From positions 105,241 through 169,240 of the forward strand of contig NZ_JARXIA010000016.1 in NCBI RefSeq assembly GCF_031127875.1: a stretch of 64,000 bases of DNA, read 5' to 3'. The notes below the pieces were generated by a model, which worked only from the letters and a program-made list of their open reading frames with translations, made no database searches and had not been told where the DNA came from. This stretch comes from Pelagicoccus sp. SDUM812005 (GTDB lineage: Bacteria; Verrucomicrobiota; Verrucomicrobiia; Opitutales; Opitutaceae). Below, piece by piece: positions 45,650 to 54,001 of this stretch (positions are counted from its first letter, which is position 1; each line of letters opens with the position of its first letter). The translations under genes and the position numbers were made by a program.

Positions 45650-46391
45650 GAAGAAGAGGCTCGACGAAATCGTGCTGGAGCGAGGGTTCGCCAGTTCACG
45701 CAGCGAGGCGAAGGCCTTGATCATGACGGGCAAGGTTCGGCTGGGAACGGAGCGCCTGACCAAGGCGGGTACCAAGTACGAGGAGGATATCGAGATCGAG
45801 GTGGAAGCCGGCCAGCGCTTTGTGGGGCGGGGCGGCGAGAAGCTGCTCGGCTGGATCGAGCAGTTTGGCTTGGACTTCGAAGGGACCCAGGTTTTGGACG
45901 TCGGCGCCTGCACGGGCGGATTCACGGACTGCGCCTTGCAGCATGGAGCGGTGGGAGCGACTTGCGTAGACGTAGGTTACGGGCAACTACACATGAAGCT
46001 GCGGAACGACGAGCGGGTTACGAATCTGGAAAAGACCAACGCTCGCTACCTGACTGCGGAGATGTTGCCCCATGCGGCCTACGATCGCATGGTGATGGAC
46101 CTGTCCTTCATTTCTTTGAAGACCGTGCTGCCCTGCGTCTGGCCTTTCCTGAAGGAAGGCGGAGTCTTGGTGGCGCTGGTTAAGCCGCAGTTCGAAGTTG
46201 GCAAGGCCATTGCGGACAAGTTCAAGGGCGTCATACGCGACGAGAAGGCCCGGGCCAAGGCCATGGAGGACGTGAAGAGCTTCGCTCTGGAGGAGCTTTC
46301 TGGCGCCGAATACGTGGGCGAAATGGTGTCTCCGATCAAAGGCGGAGATGGAAACGTGGAGTTCCTTTTGGGGCTGCGAAAGTCCGACTAG
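45639..46391 (+). CDS. tlyA: TlyA-family rRNA 2'-O-methyltransferase
   Basis: A 250-residue protein with an N-terminal S4 RNA-binding domain (residues 6-65, RLDEIVLERGFASSRSEAKALI) and a C-terminal FtsJ-like Rossmann methyltransferase (VLDVGACTGGFTDCALQHGA, MVMDLSFISLKTVLP). TlyA methylates 16S and 23S rRNA. Hemolysin names for this family are historic. It starts inside the end of ribF. Confidence 0.92.
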   Translation: MSAKKKRLDEIVLERGFASSRSEAKALIMTGKVRLGTERLTKAGTKYEEDIEIEVEAGQRFVGRGGEKLLGWIEQFGLDFEGTQVLDVGACTGGFTDCALQHGAVGATCVDVGYGQLHMKLRNDERVTNLEKTNARYLTAEMLPHAAYDRMVMDLSFISLKTVLPCVWPFLKEGGVLVALVKPQFEVGKAIADKFKGVIRDEKARAKAMEDVKSFALEELSGAEYVGEMVSPIKGGDGNVEFLLGLRKSD

Positions 46392-46455
46392 GGCGGGTCT
46401 TGCGCTTAGCGTTTGAAAATCAGGAGTTTATCGCTTTCCTCCCAACAAGTACACT

Positions 46456-47295
46456 ATGACGGCAATCAAGCAACTCGCGTTCGTGATCAACGGTTCCAAG
46501 ATGGGATCGCACGAGCTGGTGGATAGGCTGGCTGCCATCGCCAAGGGGCTGGGGATTGAGTCGCGGAACATTACCGGCTTTCCCGTGCCCGAAGGGAGCC
46601 TCAAGGGGGTCGACGCCTGTTGCGTCGTCGGCGGCGACGGGACCTTTTTGAGCGCGGCGGCGGAAGCGACGCGGCGTCAAATACCGGTGATCGGGGTCAA
46701 TCGCGGTACGCTCGGCTTTTTGACGACCTATACGGCGGAGGAGATCGAAGCTCTTTTTCCTGCGGTGCTGGGAGGCGAGTTCAAGGTGCAAAGCCGCTCG
46801 CTGCTAGAGTGCTCCGCCCAGGACGACCATTTGGATCTCGCCTTGAACGACGTGGTGATCAAGGCGGCCGATTCCAGTCGGATCATCCATATCAACGTTT
46901 TCGCCGACGACGAGTTCGTGACCACCTACGTGTGCGACGGCTTGATCTTCGCTACGCCGACCGGTTCGACCGCGTATACGCTGTCAGCGGGCGGGCCATT
47001 GATGCATCCGGATTCGGAGGCGATTTCTCTGACCCCGATTTGCCCGCACACCTTGAGCAATCGCTCCATCATTTTCCCGAGCAACGTAAAGCTGCGCATC
47101 GAGAACGCCAAGCCCGGGCAACGGCTGCTGGTCGCGCTTGATGGGCAGCGTAACCTGAATATCCTGGAAGGCAGCTCGCTTGGAGTTTCCGTATCGGAAA
47201 AACGCTTACAGATCGCCCAGAAGCTAGACTATTCCCACTTCAACGTGGTTCGCCATAAGTTGAAGTGGAGCGGTGGATACGCGGGCGAAGCTTAG
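46456..47295 (+). CDS. nadK: NAD kinase
   Basis: The 279-residue enzyme phosphorylates NAD to NADP. The GGDGTFLSAA motif (about 58-67), GTLGFLTTYT and the NE/D-rich region DGLIFATPTGSTAYTLSAGGP (about 160-180) match the family. It is separated from tlyA by 64 bp and followed after 15 bp by a type II secretion F-like gene. Confidence 0.93.
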   Translation: MTAIKQLAFVINGSKMGSHELVDRLAAIAKGLGIESRNITGFPVPEGSLKGVDACCVVGGDGTFLSAAAEATRRQIPVIGVNRGTLGFLTTYTAEEIEALFPAVLGGEFKVQSRSLLECSAQDDHLDLALNDVVIKAADSSRIIHINVFADDEFVTTYVCDGLIFATPTGSTAYTLSAGGPLMHPDSEAISLTPICPHTLSNRSIIFPSNVKLRIENAKPGQRLLVALDGQRNLNILEGSSLGVSVSEKRLQIAQKLDYSHFNVVRHKLKWSGGYAGEA

Positions 47296-47310
47296 TCGAA
47301 AGCCGGTTTT

Positions 47311-48267
47311 ATGGCATCTCTTTCCGATAAGCGTTTGGCCGAATGGCTGGAGCAAGTCGCGGAAGGCTTGGATGCGGGAATGCAGCCAAGCAACGCCATC
47401 GCCTTGGCGAAACGGCTGCCGAAGGGGCGGAGCGAATCGCTGGAAGCCGCCTTTCAGGAGGGGCGAAAGTGGGCGGATGCCTTGGAACTTGCTGAGGTTT
47501 CCCTGAGCTTCGCGGAGCTTTCGATTCTGCAAGCAGCGGAATATTCCGGTCGCTTGCAGACCGCGATGAAGCGGATCGCCGCAGCCCGGCGCGAGCTCGC
47601 CAAGGTAAAGCGGCGCATGCTGGTGGCGGCTGCTTATCCGCTTTTTATCCTGCATTTCGCGGCGCTCGCCTTTTCGCTGCCGTATTTGGTTGATGGCGAC
47701 AACGCTGCGTTTTTGGTGTCGGCGGGAATGGTTTTGGTACCTGTGTGGCTGCTGGGATTGTTTCTGGTAGCGGGAGCGAAGCTGTTTCCTCAAGGGGCTA
47801 AATCGGTCGCTCGGGTGTTGCCGGTCTTCGCGGGCTACCGGCGAAATTGGGAAGCGGGGACTTTGTGCGAAGTGCTGGCATCGGGCTTTGCGGCAGGGAT
47901 GGATACCCTGCGTTCCTGGGAGATAGCGGCCAACGCGGCGGACAGTCCCAAGCTTTATCGCCTGGCGGATGCGGTGCTGGAGTCCGTCTCGAGCGGCGGC
48001 AAGGCCAGCGAAGCGATCGCAGGGCAGCGCAAGCTGTCGCCCAAAGGTTTCGAGCAAGTGTATCGGAGCGGAGAGGAGACCGGTAGCCTCGAGGAAAACC
48101 TGGAAGCTGCAGCGAAGCGCTATCACAGCGATGCCAAGAACCAGCTTTTCCTAGCGAGCATGCTGTATCCAAAAATCATGTTGATCGGAATCTTTGCCTA
48201 CATCGGCTACCGGATCGTGGCTTGGGTGAGCGACTACTACGAGGAGTTGATGAACATCAACGTCTAG
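47311..48267 (+). CDS. type II secretion/type IV pilus GspF/PilC-like membrane protein
   Basis: A 318-residue inner-membrane protein with two T2SSF domains (about 5-115 and 175-300) separated by a pair of transmembrane helices, ending in a third hydrophobic segment. EYSGRLQTAMKRIA and SGEETGSLEENLEAAAKRY are the paired domain hallmarks. It is shorter than typical PilC/GspF (about 400) and no ATPase or pilin gene is nearby, so its partner machine is elsewhere. Confidence 0.82.
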   Translation: MASLSDKRLAEWLEQVAEGLDAGMQPSNAIALAKRLPKGRSESLEAAFQEGRKWADALELAEVSLSFAELSILQAAEYSGRLQTAMKRIAAARRELAKVKRRMLVAAAYPLFILHFAALAFSLPYLVDGDNAAFLVSAGMVLVPVWLLGLFLVAGAKLFPQGAKSVARVLPVFAGYRRNWEAGTLCEVLASGFAAGMDTLRSWEIAANAADSPKLYRLADAVLESVSSGGKASEAIAGQRKLSPKGFEQVYRSGEETGSLEENLEAAAKRYHSDAKNQLFLASMLYPKIMLIGIFAYIGYRIVAWVSDYYEELMNINV

Positions 48268-48294
48268 CGTTCTGCACGCGGACTAGGGGACGAT

Positions 48295-49440
48295 CTAGTC
48301 CCGAGCTTGGTAGACCTTTAGCTTGGCGACGTCTTTCTCGAAGAGGGTGGCCTCGTGCTCGTAGAATTTGCGGAACGCTTCCTGGGAGGCTTCGGGGGAG
48401 CCGGAGTAGGGGGCGTAGGGACCGGACCAGCTGGAATTTATCCAGGTGAGCACCCAGGCGATATGGCGGGCCTTTTCGCTGGCGAGGATGGGCTCGAGCA
48501 CGCTGCGGCTCCACCAATCGGGCTGGCGCTCGTGGTAGTCGATGGTTCCGGAAGTGCCGTAGCCGGTTTCGGTGAAGGCGGCCACTTTGCCTCGCTCCGC
48601 CGCGAAGTCGACGACGGCTTCCAGATTCTTCACCATGTCCTCGACGGTGAACCACGGGATCTCGGGATTTCCTTGGCCGTATCCATCGAAGCCAATGACG
48701 TCCACGTATTCGTCCCCGGGATAGTACTCGAGCGGGAAGCTTTTGTCGGGAGACCAGCAGAAGAGGATGTATTCAGATCGTTGCGACATGTACTCGACGA
48801 GCAGTTGGAAGGCCTTGCGGTAGGTCTCCGGGCCGCCTTGGGCGCGGCTGCCCCACCAGAACCAGTTGCCGTTCATCTCGTGGAATGGGCGGAAGACGAT
48901 GGGGAACTGCAGGTCTTCGTTGATCACGCGCAGGACTTCGTCGAGCTGCTGGTAGAACCAGGTGACGTCGCCCTCGCTGTCGTCGTTGTGGACGACCTTA
49001 TGGAGAATTTGGGCGTCGCGTTCGTGCCAGTTGTGGGAAACTCCGTATTTGCCTCGCCAGTGGTAGTCGAAGGTGACGATGGCTCCGGACTCGTAGGCGG
49101 CCAAGGCAGCGAGCTTGTGGGCCATGCGCTCGTGCGCGTCCTTGTCGATGAGGTAATGGAAGTCGGAGCCGTGCACGCCGGGGTGGTCGCCTACCACATC
49201 CTTGACGTCGGATGTAGTGGGATCGTTGATACCTTTCATGTCTCGTTGGTAGCTGAGGGGGAACTCTTGGCCGAAGGCGATCTTGTCGGTTTCCCAGGCG
49301 AGGAAATGGAGGCTCGTTAGGAGGTTGGCGGTTTCGGGCGAGACGCTCTTGTCGACAGGAGAGACGGCTGGCTGTTGGGCGCAGGCTGTAAGGGCGGCCA
49401 AGTGCAGGGTAGTGAGGAGGGTGAGTCGTTTGATTTTCAT
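48295..49440 (-). CDS. GH26 beta-mannanase-like lipoprotein
   Basis: A 381-residue GH26 (beta/alpha)8 glycosidase with a lipoprotein signal (lipobox LTAC at about 17-20). The acid/base Glu lies in FRPFHEMNGNWFWW and the nucleophile Glu in AFTETGYG, the two clan A landmarks. It should cleave mannan or related beta-linked glycans at the cell surface. It is the downstream gene of a tandem paralogous pair. Confidence 0.85.
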   Translation of the reverse strand: MKIKRLTLLTTLHLAALTACAQQPAVSPVDKSVSPETANLLTSLHFLAWETDKIAFGQEFPLSYQRDMKGINDPTTSDVKDVVGDHPGVHGSDFHYLIDKDAHERMAHKLAALAAYESGAIVTFDYHWRGKYGVSHNWHERDAQILHKVVHNDDSEGDVTWFYQQLDEVLRVINEDLQFPIVFRPFHEMNGNWFWWGSRAQGGPETYRKAFQLLVEYMSQRSEYILFCWSPDKSFPLEYYPGDEYVDVIGFDGYGQGNPEIPWFTVEDMVKNLEAVVDFAAERGKVAAFTETGYGTSGTIDYHERQPDWWSRSVLEPILASEKARHIAWVLTWINSSWSGPYAPYSGSPEASQEAFRKFYEHEATLFEKDVAKLKVYQARD

Positions 49441-49455
49441 GAAAGGGGGCGTGGT

Positions 49456-50859
49456 TTAGTCGTTGGGCGTTGGCGCGTCGTAGACGTTAAGGGCTGACAC
49501 TTCTCGTTGGAAAAGGGTGCTGGGCGAGTCGTAGAATGTCTTGAAGTCGTCTTTGGCGGCTTGCGGAGAGCCGGAGTGGGGGAGGTAGGGGCCGGACCAG
49601 CTGGCATTGATCCAAGTGAGCACCCAGGCGATTTTGCCAGCATTTTCGTCGGCTGCGATGGGATTGAGGATATGGCTGGTCCACCAGTCAGGAACGTTGG
49701 TCTCGAAGGAGCCGCTGCCCGCGTAGCCGGTCTCGGTAAAGGCTGCCACCTTGCCGCGTTGCTCGGCGAAGGCGATCATTTCGGTGAGATTGCTGAGCGG
49801 CCGGCCTGGGTTGGTGACGTTGTAGATGTCACGCCCGACGATGTCGACATAGGTGTCGCCGGGGTAGAACTGTTCGAAGTCGGCTAAAGCCACGTCGGGC
49901 CCCCAGCAAAAGAGCAGGTAGTCGGTCCGCTCGGACATGTAGTCGACGAGCAGTTGGTAGGCTTGGCGGTAGGTGGCGGCGCCGCCCTGCATCTGGCGTC
50001 CCCACCAGAACCAATTGCCGTCCATTTCGTGGAAGGGACGAAAGACGATGGGGAACTGCAGGTCCTCGTTGATAAGGGCGAGGATGCGGTCGAGGCTGTC
50101 GTAGAACCAGGTGACGTCGCCCCGGGAATCGTCGTTGCGAACGACGAAGTCGAGAATCTTGTCGTCCTCCGGGTGGGCTTGGTAGTTGCCGCCGTACTTG
50201 CCCGGCCAATGGTAGTCGAAGGTCACGATCGCTCCGTCGGCGTAGGCGCGTTTCGCGGCGGCGATATGGAAGGCGTCGTGCCAGGGCTGGTCGATCAGGT
50301 AAAGGAAGTCCGCTCCGTGCACGCCCGGGTGATCGCCGACCACGTCCTTCGACTCGGACTGTTCGATGTCGCCGTTGCCGATAGTGTCGGTGGAGTTGAA
50401 GCTGAGCGGGAACTCCTGGCCGAAGATGTAGCGGTCTGGATCCCAGCCGATGCGGTGGAGGTTCTTGAGGAGGTTCTGGGTTTCGGCGGTGGCCCTGGGA
50501 TCGACCGGGAAAGGGCCTGAGACGGGCGCGAGGCGCAGGTAAACCGCGTCTTGGATGAGTACGCTAAAGGCGAGGCTCCAAGTGCCGTCGCCGTTGTTGG
50601 ATTCGCTGAAGAGGGAAACGTCGCCTTCGGCCTGCAGGGACCAGTTTGCCTGCTCGGCGTCGAAGCGGAGCGGATAGGTGGTCCACTGGCGCAGGTCGCT
50701 GGAGAGCTGCAGCGCATAGCGCTGCTGGGGGGAGTCCTCCTGCAGGCGCAGGAGGGCGCGAAGGCGGTCGGACTCGTCCACGGTGACGATCGCGCTGGGG
50801 AAGACGAAGCGGGCCAGGGCGAGGTACGCGATAAGGAACGTCGGAAGTCTTAGGGGCAT
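49456..50859 (-). CDS. GH26 beta-mannanase-like secreted protein
   Basis: A 467-residue paralogue of the gene at 48295, with a signal peptide (MPLRLPTFLIAYLALARF) and an extra N-terminal domain of about 100 residues (about 22-125) before the GH26 barrel. The barrel keeps FRPFHEMDGNWFWW and AFTETGYAG, so both catalytic Glu are present. Barrel-region wording is nearly the same as in the neighbour (GKYG, GRDIYN in place of FDGYGQ), showing a tandem duplication. The ATG at 50859 is preferred to 50889. Only 15 bp separate the two genes. Confidence 0.85.
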   Translation of the reverse strand: MPLRLPTFLIAYLALARFVFPSAIVTVDESDRLRALLRLQEDSPQQRYALQLSSDLRQWTTYPLRFDAEQANWSLQAEGDVSLFSESNNGDGTWSLAFSVLIQDAVYLRLAPVSGPFPVDPRATAETQNLLKNLHRIGWDPDRYIFGQEFPLSFNSTDTIGNGDIEQSESKDVVGDHPGVHGADFLYLIDQPWHDAFHIAAAKRAYADGAIVTFDYHWPGKYGGNYQAHPEDDKILDFVVRNDDSRGDVTWFYDSLDRILALINEDLQFPIVFRPFHEMDGNWFWWGRQMQGGAATYRQAYQLLVDYMSERTDYLLFCWGPDVALADFEQFYPGDTYVDIVGRDIYNVTNPGRPLSNLTEMIAFAEQRGKVAAFTETGYAGSGSFETNVPDWWTSHILNPIAADENAGKIAWVLTWINASWSGPYLPHSGSPQAAKDDFKTFYDSPSTLFQREVSALNVYDAPTPND

Positions 50860-50975
50860 TGCTGGGGCGGGTGAAACGTCGAAGCCCAAAGCATAGTCGG
50901 GATTTCAGGAAATTGGTAGGCGATCCAGCGTAACGAATTAGAGGCAAATTTACGCCACTGAGAAGTGGGGGCAGT

Positions 50976-52145
50976 TTATAGGCCTGCGGCGCGCTTCCGG
51001 TAGGCGCCGGGGGCGATGCCGGTCTCTTGCTTGAAGACGGCGCTGAGGTAGTTGTAGTTGGGAAATCCGCAGGCCTCGGCGATTTGCTCCAAGCTTAAGT
51101 CGGTTGAGGTAAGCAGTTCGCGGGCACGCTGAACGCGGACGCGACGTAGCTCTTTGGCGGGGGTGCTGTCGAGGTACTGCCGAAATTGGCGTTCGAGGGA
51201 GCGTCTCCCCATGGGCACGGCTTGCAGGATGTCATCCACTTGAATGCCGGCGCAGGCGTGCTTGCGCAGGTATCGGATGGCGTCGCGCAGCTGAGGGTTG
51301 TCGACGGCTAGGGTGTCGGTGGAGAGGTGGGCTGCGATTCCTTCGGCTTCCAGGAGGAGGTCCGGAGCGGGAGGGATTCGCTTCTTCATCATCATGGCGT
51401 TGAGCCGGGCTGCGGCTTCGATGCCGATTTGGCGCGCGGGAACAAGTACGCCGGAGAGGGGCGGATAGCAGGCCTCGCAAAGCAGGTCGTCGTAGTCGCC
51501 GCCTAGGATCGCAGCCTCGTGGGGAACTTGGATACGGGAACGTCGGCAAAGGTTGATGAGGTCGCGGCCGATCTGGAAGGCCCAGGTGTAGATGGCGATG
51601 GGCTTCGGAAGTTCGGTCAGCCAATCTCTTAAGGCACTGTTGCCGTCGAGTGAGGGGAGGGAGCTCGAGTCGGAACCGAAGGAGTGAACATGCGGGACTT
51701 TGCCGTATGCCTTCAGCTCTCTCGCGAAGGCATTGCAGTGCTCTTGGACGTGTGGGAGGTGGATGGGGCCGACGTAGGCGAAGTTCTGGAAGGATCGGTT
51801 CCGGAAATGTTCCACCGCGAGTTTGGCGGAGGAATCGTAGTCGTTGGAGATCCGTTGAAACGAACGTCCGGGTAGTTGAATGCGGGATACGTTGACGGCA
51901 GGCAGCTGGCGCTGGGCGATCTCTTCGGATAGTTCCTTGGTAGCGATTCGAGCGATCACTCCGTCCAGCTCCTTGAAGCGGGCGAGGGATAGGGATTCGT
52001 CGGGGCCGTGCGGCTCGATGAGCAGGTCCCAAGGGGTTGCGGCCCGCTTGGTGTGTTCAAGCACGCCTTGGATAAGCCGCCGGCCCCAGCCCGTGGCGGA
52101 ATCTACAAGGATGGCGATGCGGGGGATGGAGCTGTTTTTAGGCAT
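50976..52145 (-). CDS. XylR-type AraC-family transcriptional regulator
   Basis: A 389-residue regulator: an N-terminal LacI/GalR-like sugar-binding domain (about 5-275) and a C-terminal AraC double helix-turn-helix (about 285-388: VQRARELLTSTDLSLEQIAEACGFPNYNYLSAVFKQETG). This arrangement is that of XylR, which binds a sugar and activates catabolic genes. It is divergent from the symporter gene and adjacent to the GH26 pair, so it likely controls the mannan cluster. Confidence 0.88.
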   Translation of the reverse strand: MPKNSSIPRIAILVDSATGWGRRLIQGVLEHTKRAATPWDLLIEPHGPDESLSLARFKELDGVIARIATKELSEEIAQRQLPAVNVSRIQLPGRSFQRISNDYDSSAKLAVEHFRNRSFQNFAYVGPIHLPHVQEHCNAFARELKAYGKVPHVHSFGSDSSSLPSLDGNSALRDWLTELPKPIAIYTWAFQIGRDLINLCRRSRIQVPHEAAILGGDYDDLLCEACYPPLSGVLVPARQIGIEAAARLNAMMMKKRIPPAPDLLLEAEGIAAHLSTDTLAVDNPQLRDAIRYLRKHACAGIQVDDILQAVPMGRRSLERQFRQYLDSTPAKELRRVRVQRARELLTSTDLSLEQIAEACGFPNYNYLSAVFKQETGIAPGAYRKRAAGL

Positions 52146-52303
52146 GGAGAGGCGTTTTGTCGCAATAAAGTATAAATTAAACGAGTTTGCGTATTTCTGG
52201 CGAATGAAAAGTAGGGTAGGGTAGAAGGCTCGGCTTTCCTCGCCCTTTTTGTTTTAGAAGGGCTTTGTGGCCCTCGCCTTTTTGACCTCATTGACCCCAA
52301 AGT
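52146..52303. promoter_or_regulatory. divergent control region of the mannan cluster
   Basis: 158 bp between the regulator and symporter starts, with a local AT-rich patch (about 52161-52182) including TATACT on the minus strand, a plausible -10 for the regulator. Operators cannot be defined. Confidence 0.3.
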
Positions 52304-53980
52304 ATGGATACGCTAGATTACGTCACCCTTATCGTCTTCACGCTCGGCGTGTTCGCGGCGGGAATGTCCTTCTCGAAATCGGGAAAGAACCTGAAGACCT
52401 TCTTTGCGGGTGGCGGGGCGGTCCCTTGGTGGATCAGTGGACTGTCGCTCTTCATGAGTTTCTTTTCGGCAGGTACGTTCGTGGCCTGGGGGTCGCTGGC
52501 GTACATCCATGGTTGGGTGGCGATATCGGTGCAGTGGACCATGTGCATCGGGGGATTCGCGGTGGCGGGCTTTGTGGCTGCGCGTTGGCGGCGTACGGGG
52601 GTGTTGACCGGGGCTGAGTTTATCGGCAAACGGCTGGGGCATCGGGTTAAGAAGATTTACTCCTACCTGTTCCTGGGCTTGTCGGCGTTTACGGGGGGAG
52701 CGTTCCTGTATCCGGTGGCCAAGATCGTGGAGGCAGCGACGGGCTTCCCCTTCGAGTATACAGTGATCGGCTTAGGGTTGGGGATCATGCTTTACACCTC
52801 GGTCGGCGGACTGTGGGCAGTAATTGTGACCGATGTGCTGCAGTTCGTGATCTTAGCCGCTGCGGTTGTGATTATCGTGCCCTTGGCTTTCGACAAGATC
52901 GGCGGCTTCGAGGCGTTCACCTCGCAGGCTCCGGAGGGCTTTTTCTCGCTGACGACGGACGAGTACACGCCGCTCTTCCTGATAGGCTTTGGTTTGTACA
53001 ACTTTTTCTACCTCGCGGGAAACTGGGCCTATGTGCAGCGCTATACCAGCGTTAAGACTCCTGCCGAATCGCGAAAGGTGGCGTTGCTCTTTGGCAGCTT
53101 GTATACGCTCAGTCCCGTGGTCTGGATGCTGCCTCCCATGATCTACCGGATTTATAATCCAGGTTTGGACATCGCGGCCGGCGAAGCGAATCACGCTTAC
53201 ATGTATATAGCGAAGGAAGTCCTGCCGAGCGGGATGCTGGGCTTGATCGTGGGAGCGATGGTTTTCGCGACTGCGAGCTCTTTGAATACGACCTTGAACA
53301 TCGTGTCGGGCGTATTCACCAGCGATATTTACCGATCGCTCAGGTCTGGAGCCACCGACAAGCAACTCATGTTCGTCGCCCGCGCCTCTACCGTGGTGTT
53401 CGGCCTTTTCATGCTGATGGTCGCGCTTTCCGTGGATCGCATGGGAGGGATTCTAAACGTGATTTGGGCGGTCGGCGGCATCACGGGGGGAGCGATGCTA
53501 GTTCCGCCGCTGTGGTCCCTGTTCTCGAAGCGTCAGACTGGGAAGACAGTGCTTTCAGTCACGCTGATTTGCTTGGCGGTGAATTGCTTCTTCAAGTTCA
53601 ACGGGGCGATCGTTCTCAACCAGGCCCAGACTCAGGTGCTCGGGGCGGGTCTTCCGTTGGTTTTGATGGCGTTGGTGGAGATCGCGCTGAGTCGTCGCGG
53701 GCCTTCGAGCGACGCCTTCGAGGCGTATGAACGCGAACGGCTGCAAGCGATCGACAAGCTAAGTGGCTTCGAGCAGCGCGACGAGGATCTGGAGGCGAAG
53801 CGCGAGAACAAGCATGGGATCACGGTTATCGCCATCGGGGTGACCGCCATAGGTTGCCTCATCGTATGCTTCGGCTTTCTGGCGGAAGACGGGCAATGGC
53901 TGATCGGAACCATTGGAACGGTGGTAGCTGTAGTGGGCGCATCGATACTGAAATCGGTGAGATCGATCGCTAAGGCCTGA
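52304..53980 (+). CDS. sodium:solute symporter family transporter
   Basis: A 558-residue SSS-family membrane protein with about 13 transmembrane helices and a hydrophilic loop (about 465-510) before the final two helices. AGTFVAWGSLAYIHGW and TEVGGLWAVIVTDVLQF-like signatures (seen as TSVGGLWAVIVTDVLQF) are typical of sugar-type SSS. It should import a mono- or oligosaccharide with sodium. The next gene lies 21 bp downstream. Confidence 0.88.
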   Translation: MDTLDYVTLIVFTLGVFAAGMSFSKSGKNLKTFFAGGGAVPWWISGLSLFMSFFSAGTFVAWGSLAYIHGWVAISVQWTMCIGGFAVAGFVAARWRRTGVLTGAEFIGKRLGHRVKKIYSYLFLGLSAFTGGAFLYPVAKIVEAATGFPFEYTVIGLGLGIMLYTSVGGLWAVIVTDVLQFVILAAAVVIIVPLAFDKIGGFEAFTSQAPEGFFSLTTDEYTPLFLIGFGLYNFFYLAGNWAYVQRYTSVKTPAESRKVALLFGSLYTLSPVVWMLPPMIYRIYNPGLDIAAGEANHAYMYIAKEVLPSGMLGLIVGAMVFATASSLNTTLNIVSGVFTSDIYRSLRSGATDKQLMFVARASTVVFGLFMLMVALSVDRMGGILNVIWAVGGITGGAMLVPPLWSLFSKRQTGKTVLSVTLICLAVNCFFKFNGAIVLNQAQTQVLGAGLPLVLMALVEIALSRRGPSSDAFEAYERERLQAIDKLSGFEQRDEDLEAKRENKHGITVIAIGVTAIGCLIVCFGFLAEDGQWLIGTIGTVVAVVGASILKSVRSIAKA

Positions 53981-54001
53981 GTCAATTTTAGGAGATAAAC
54001 C

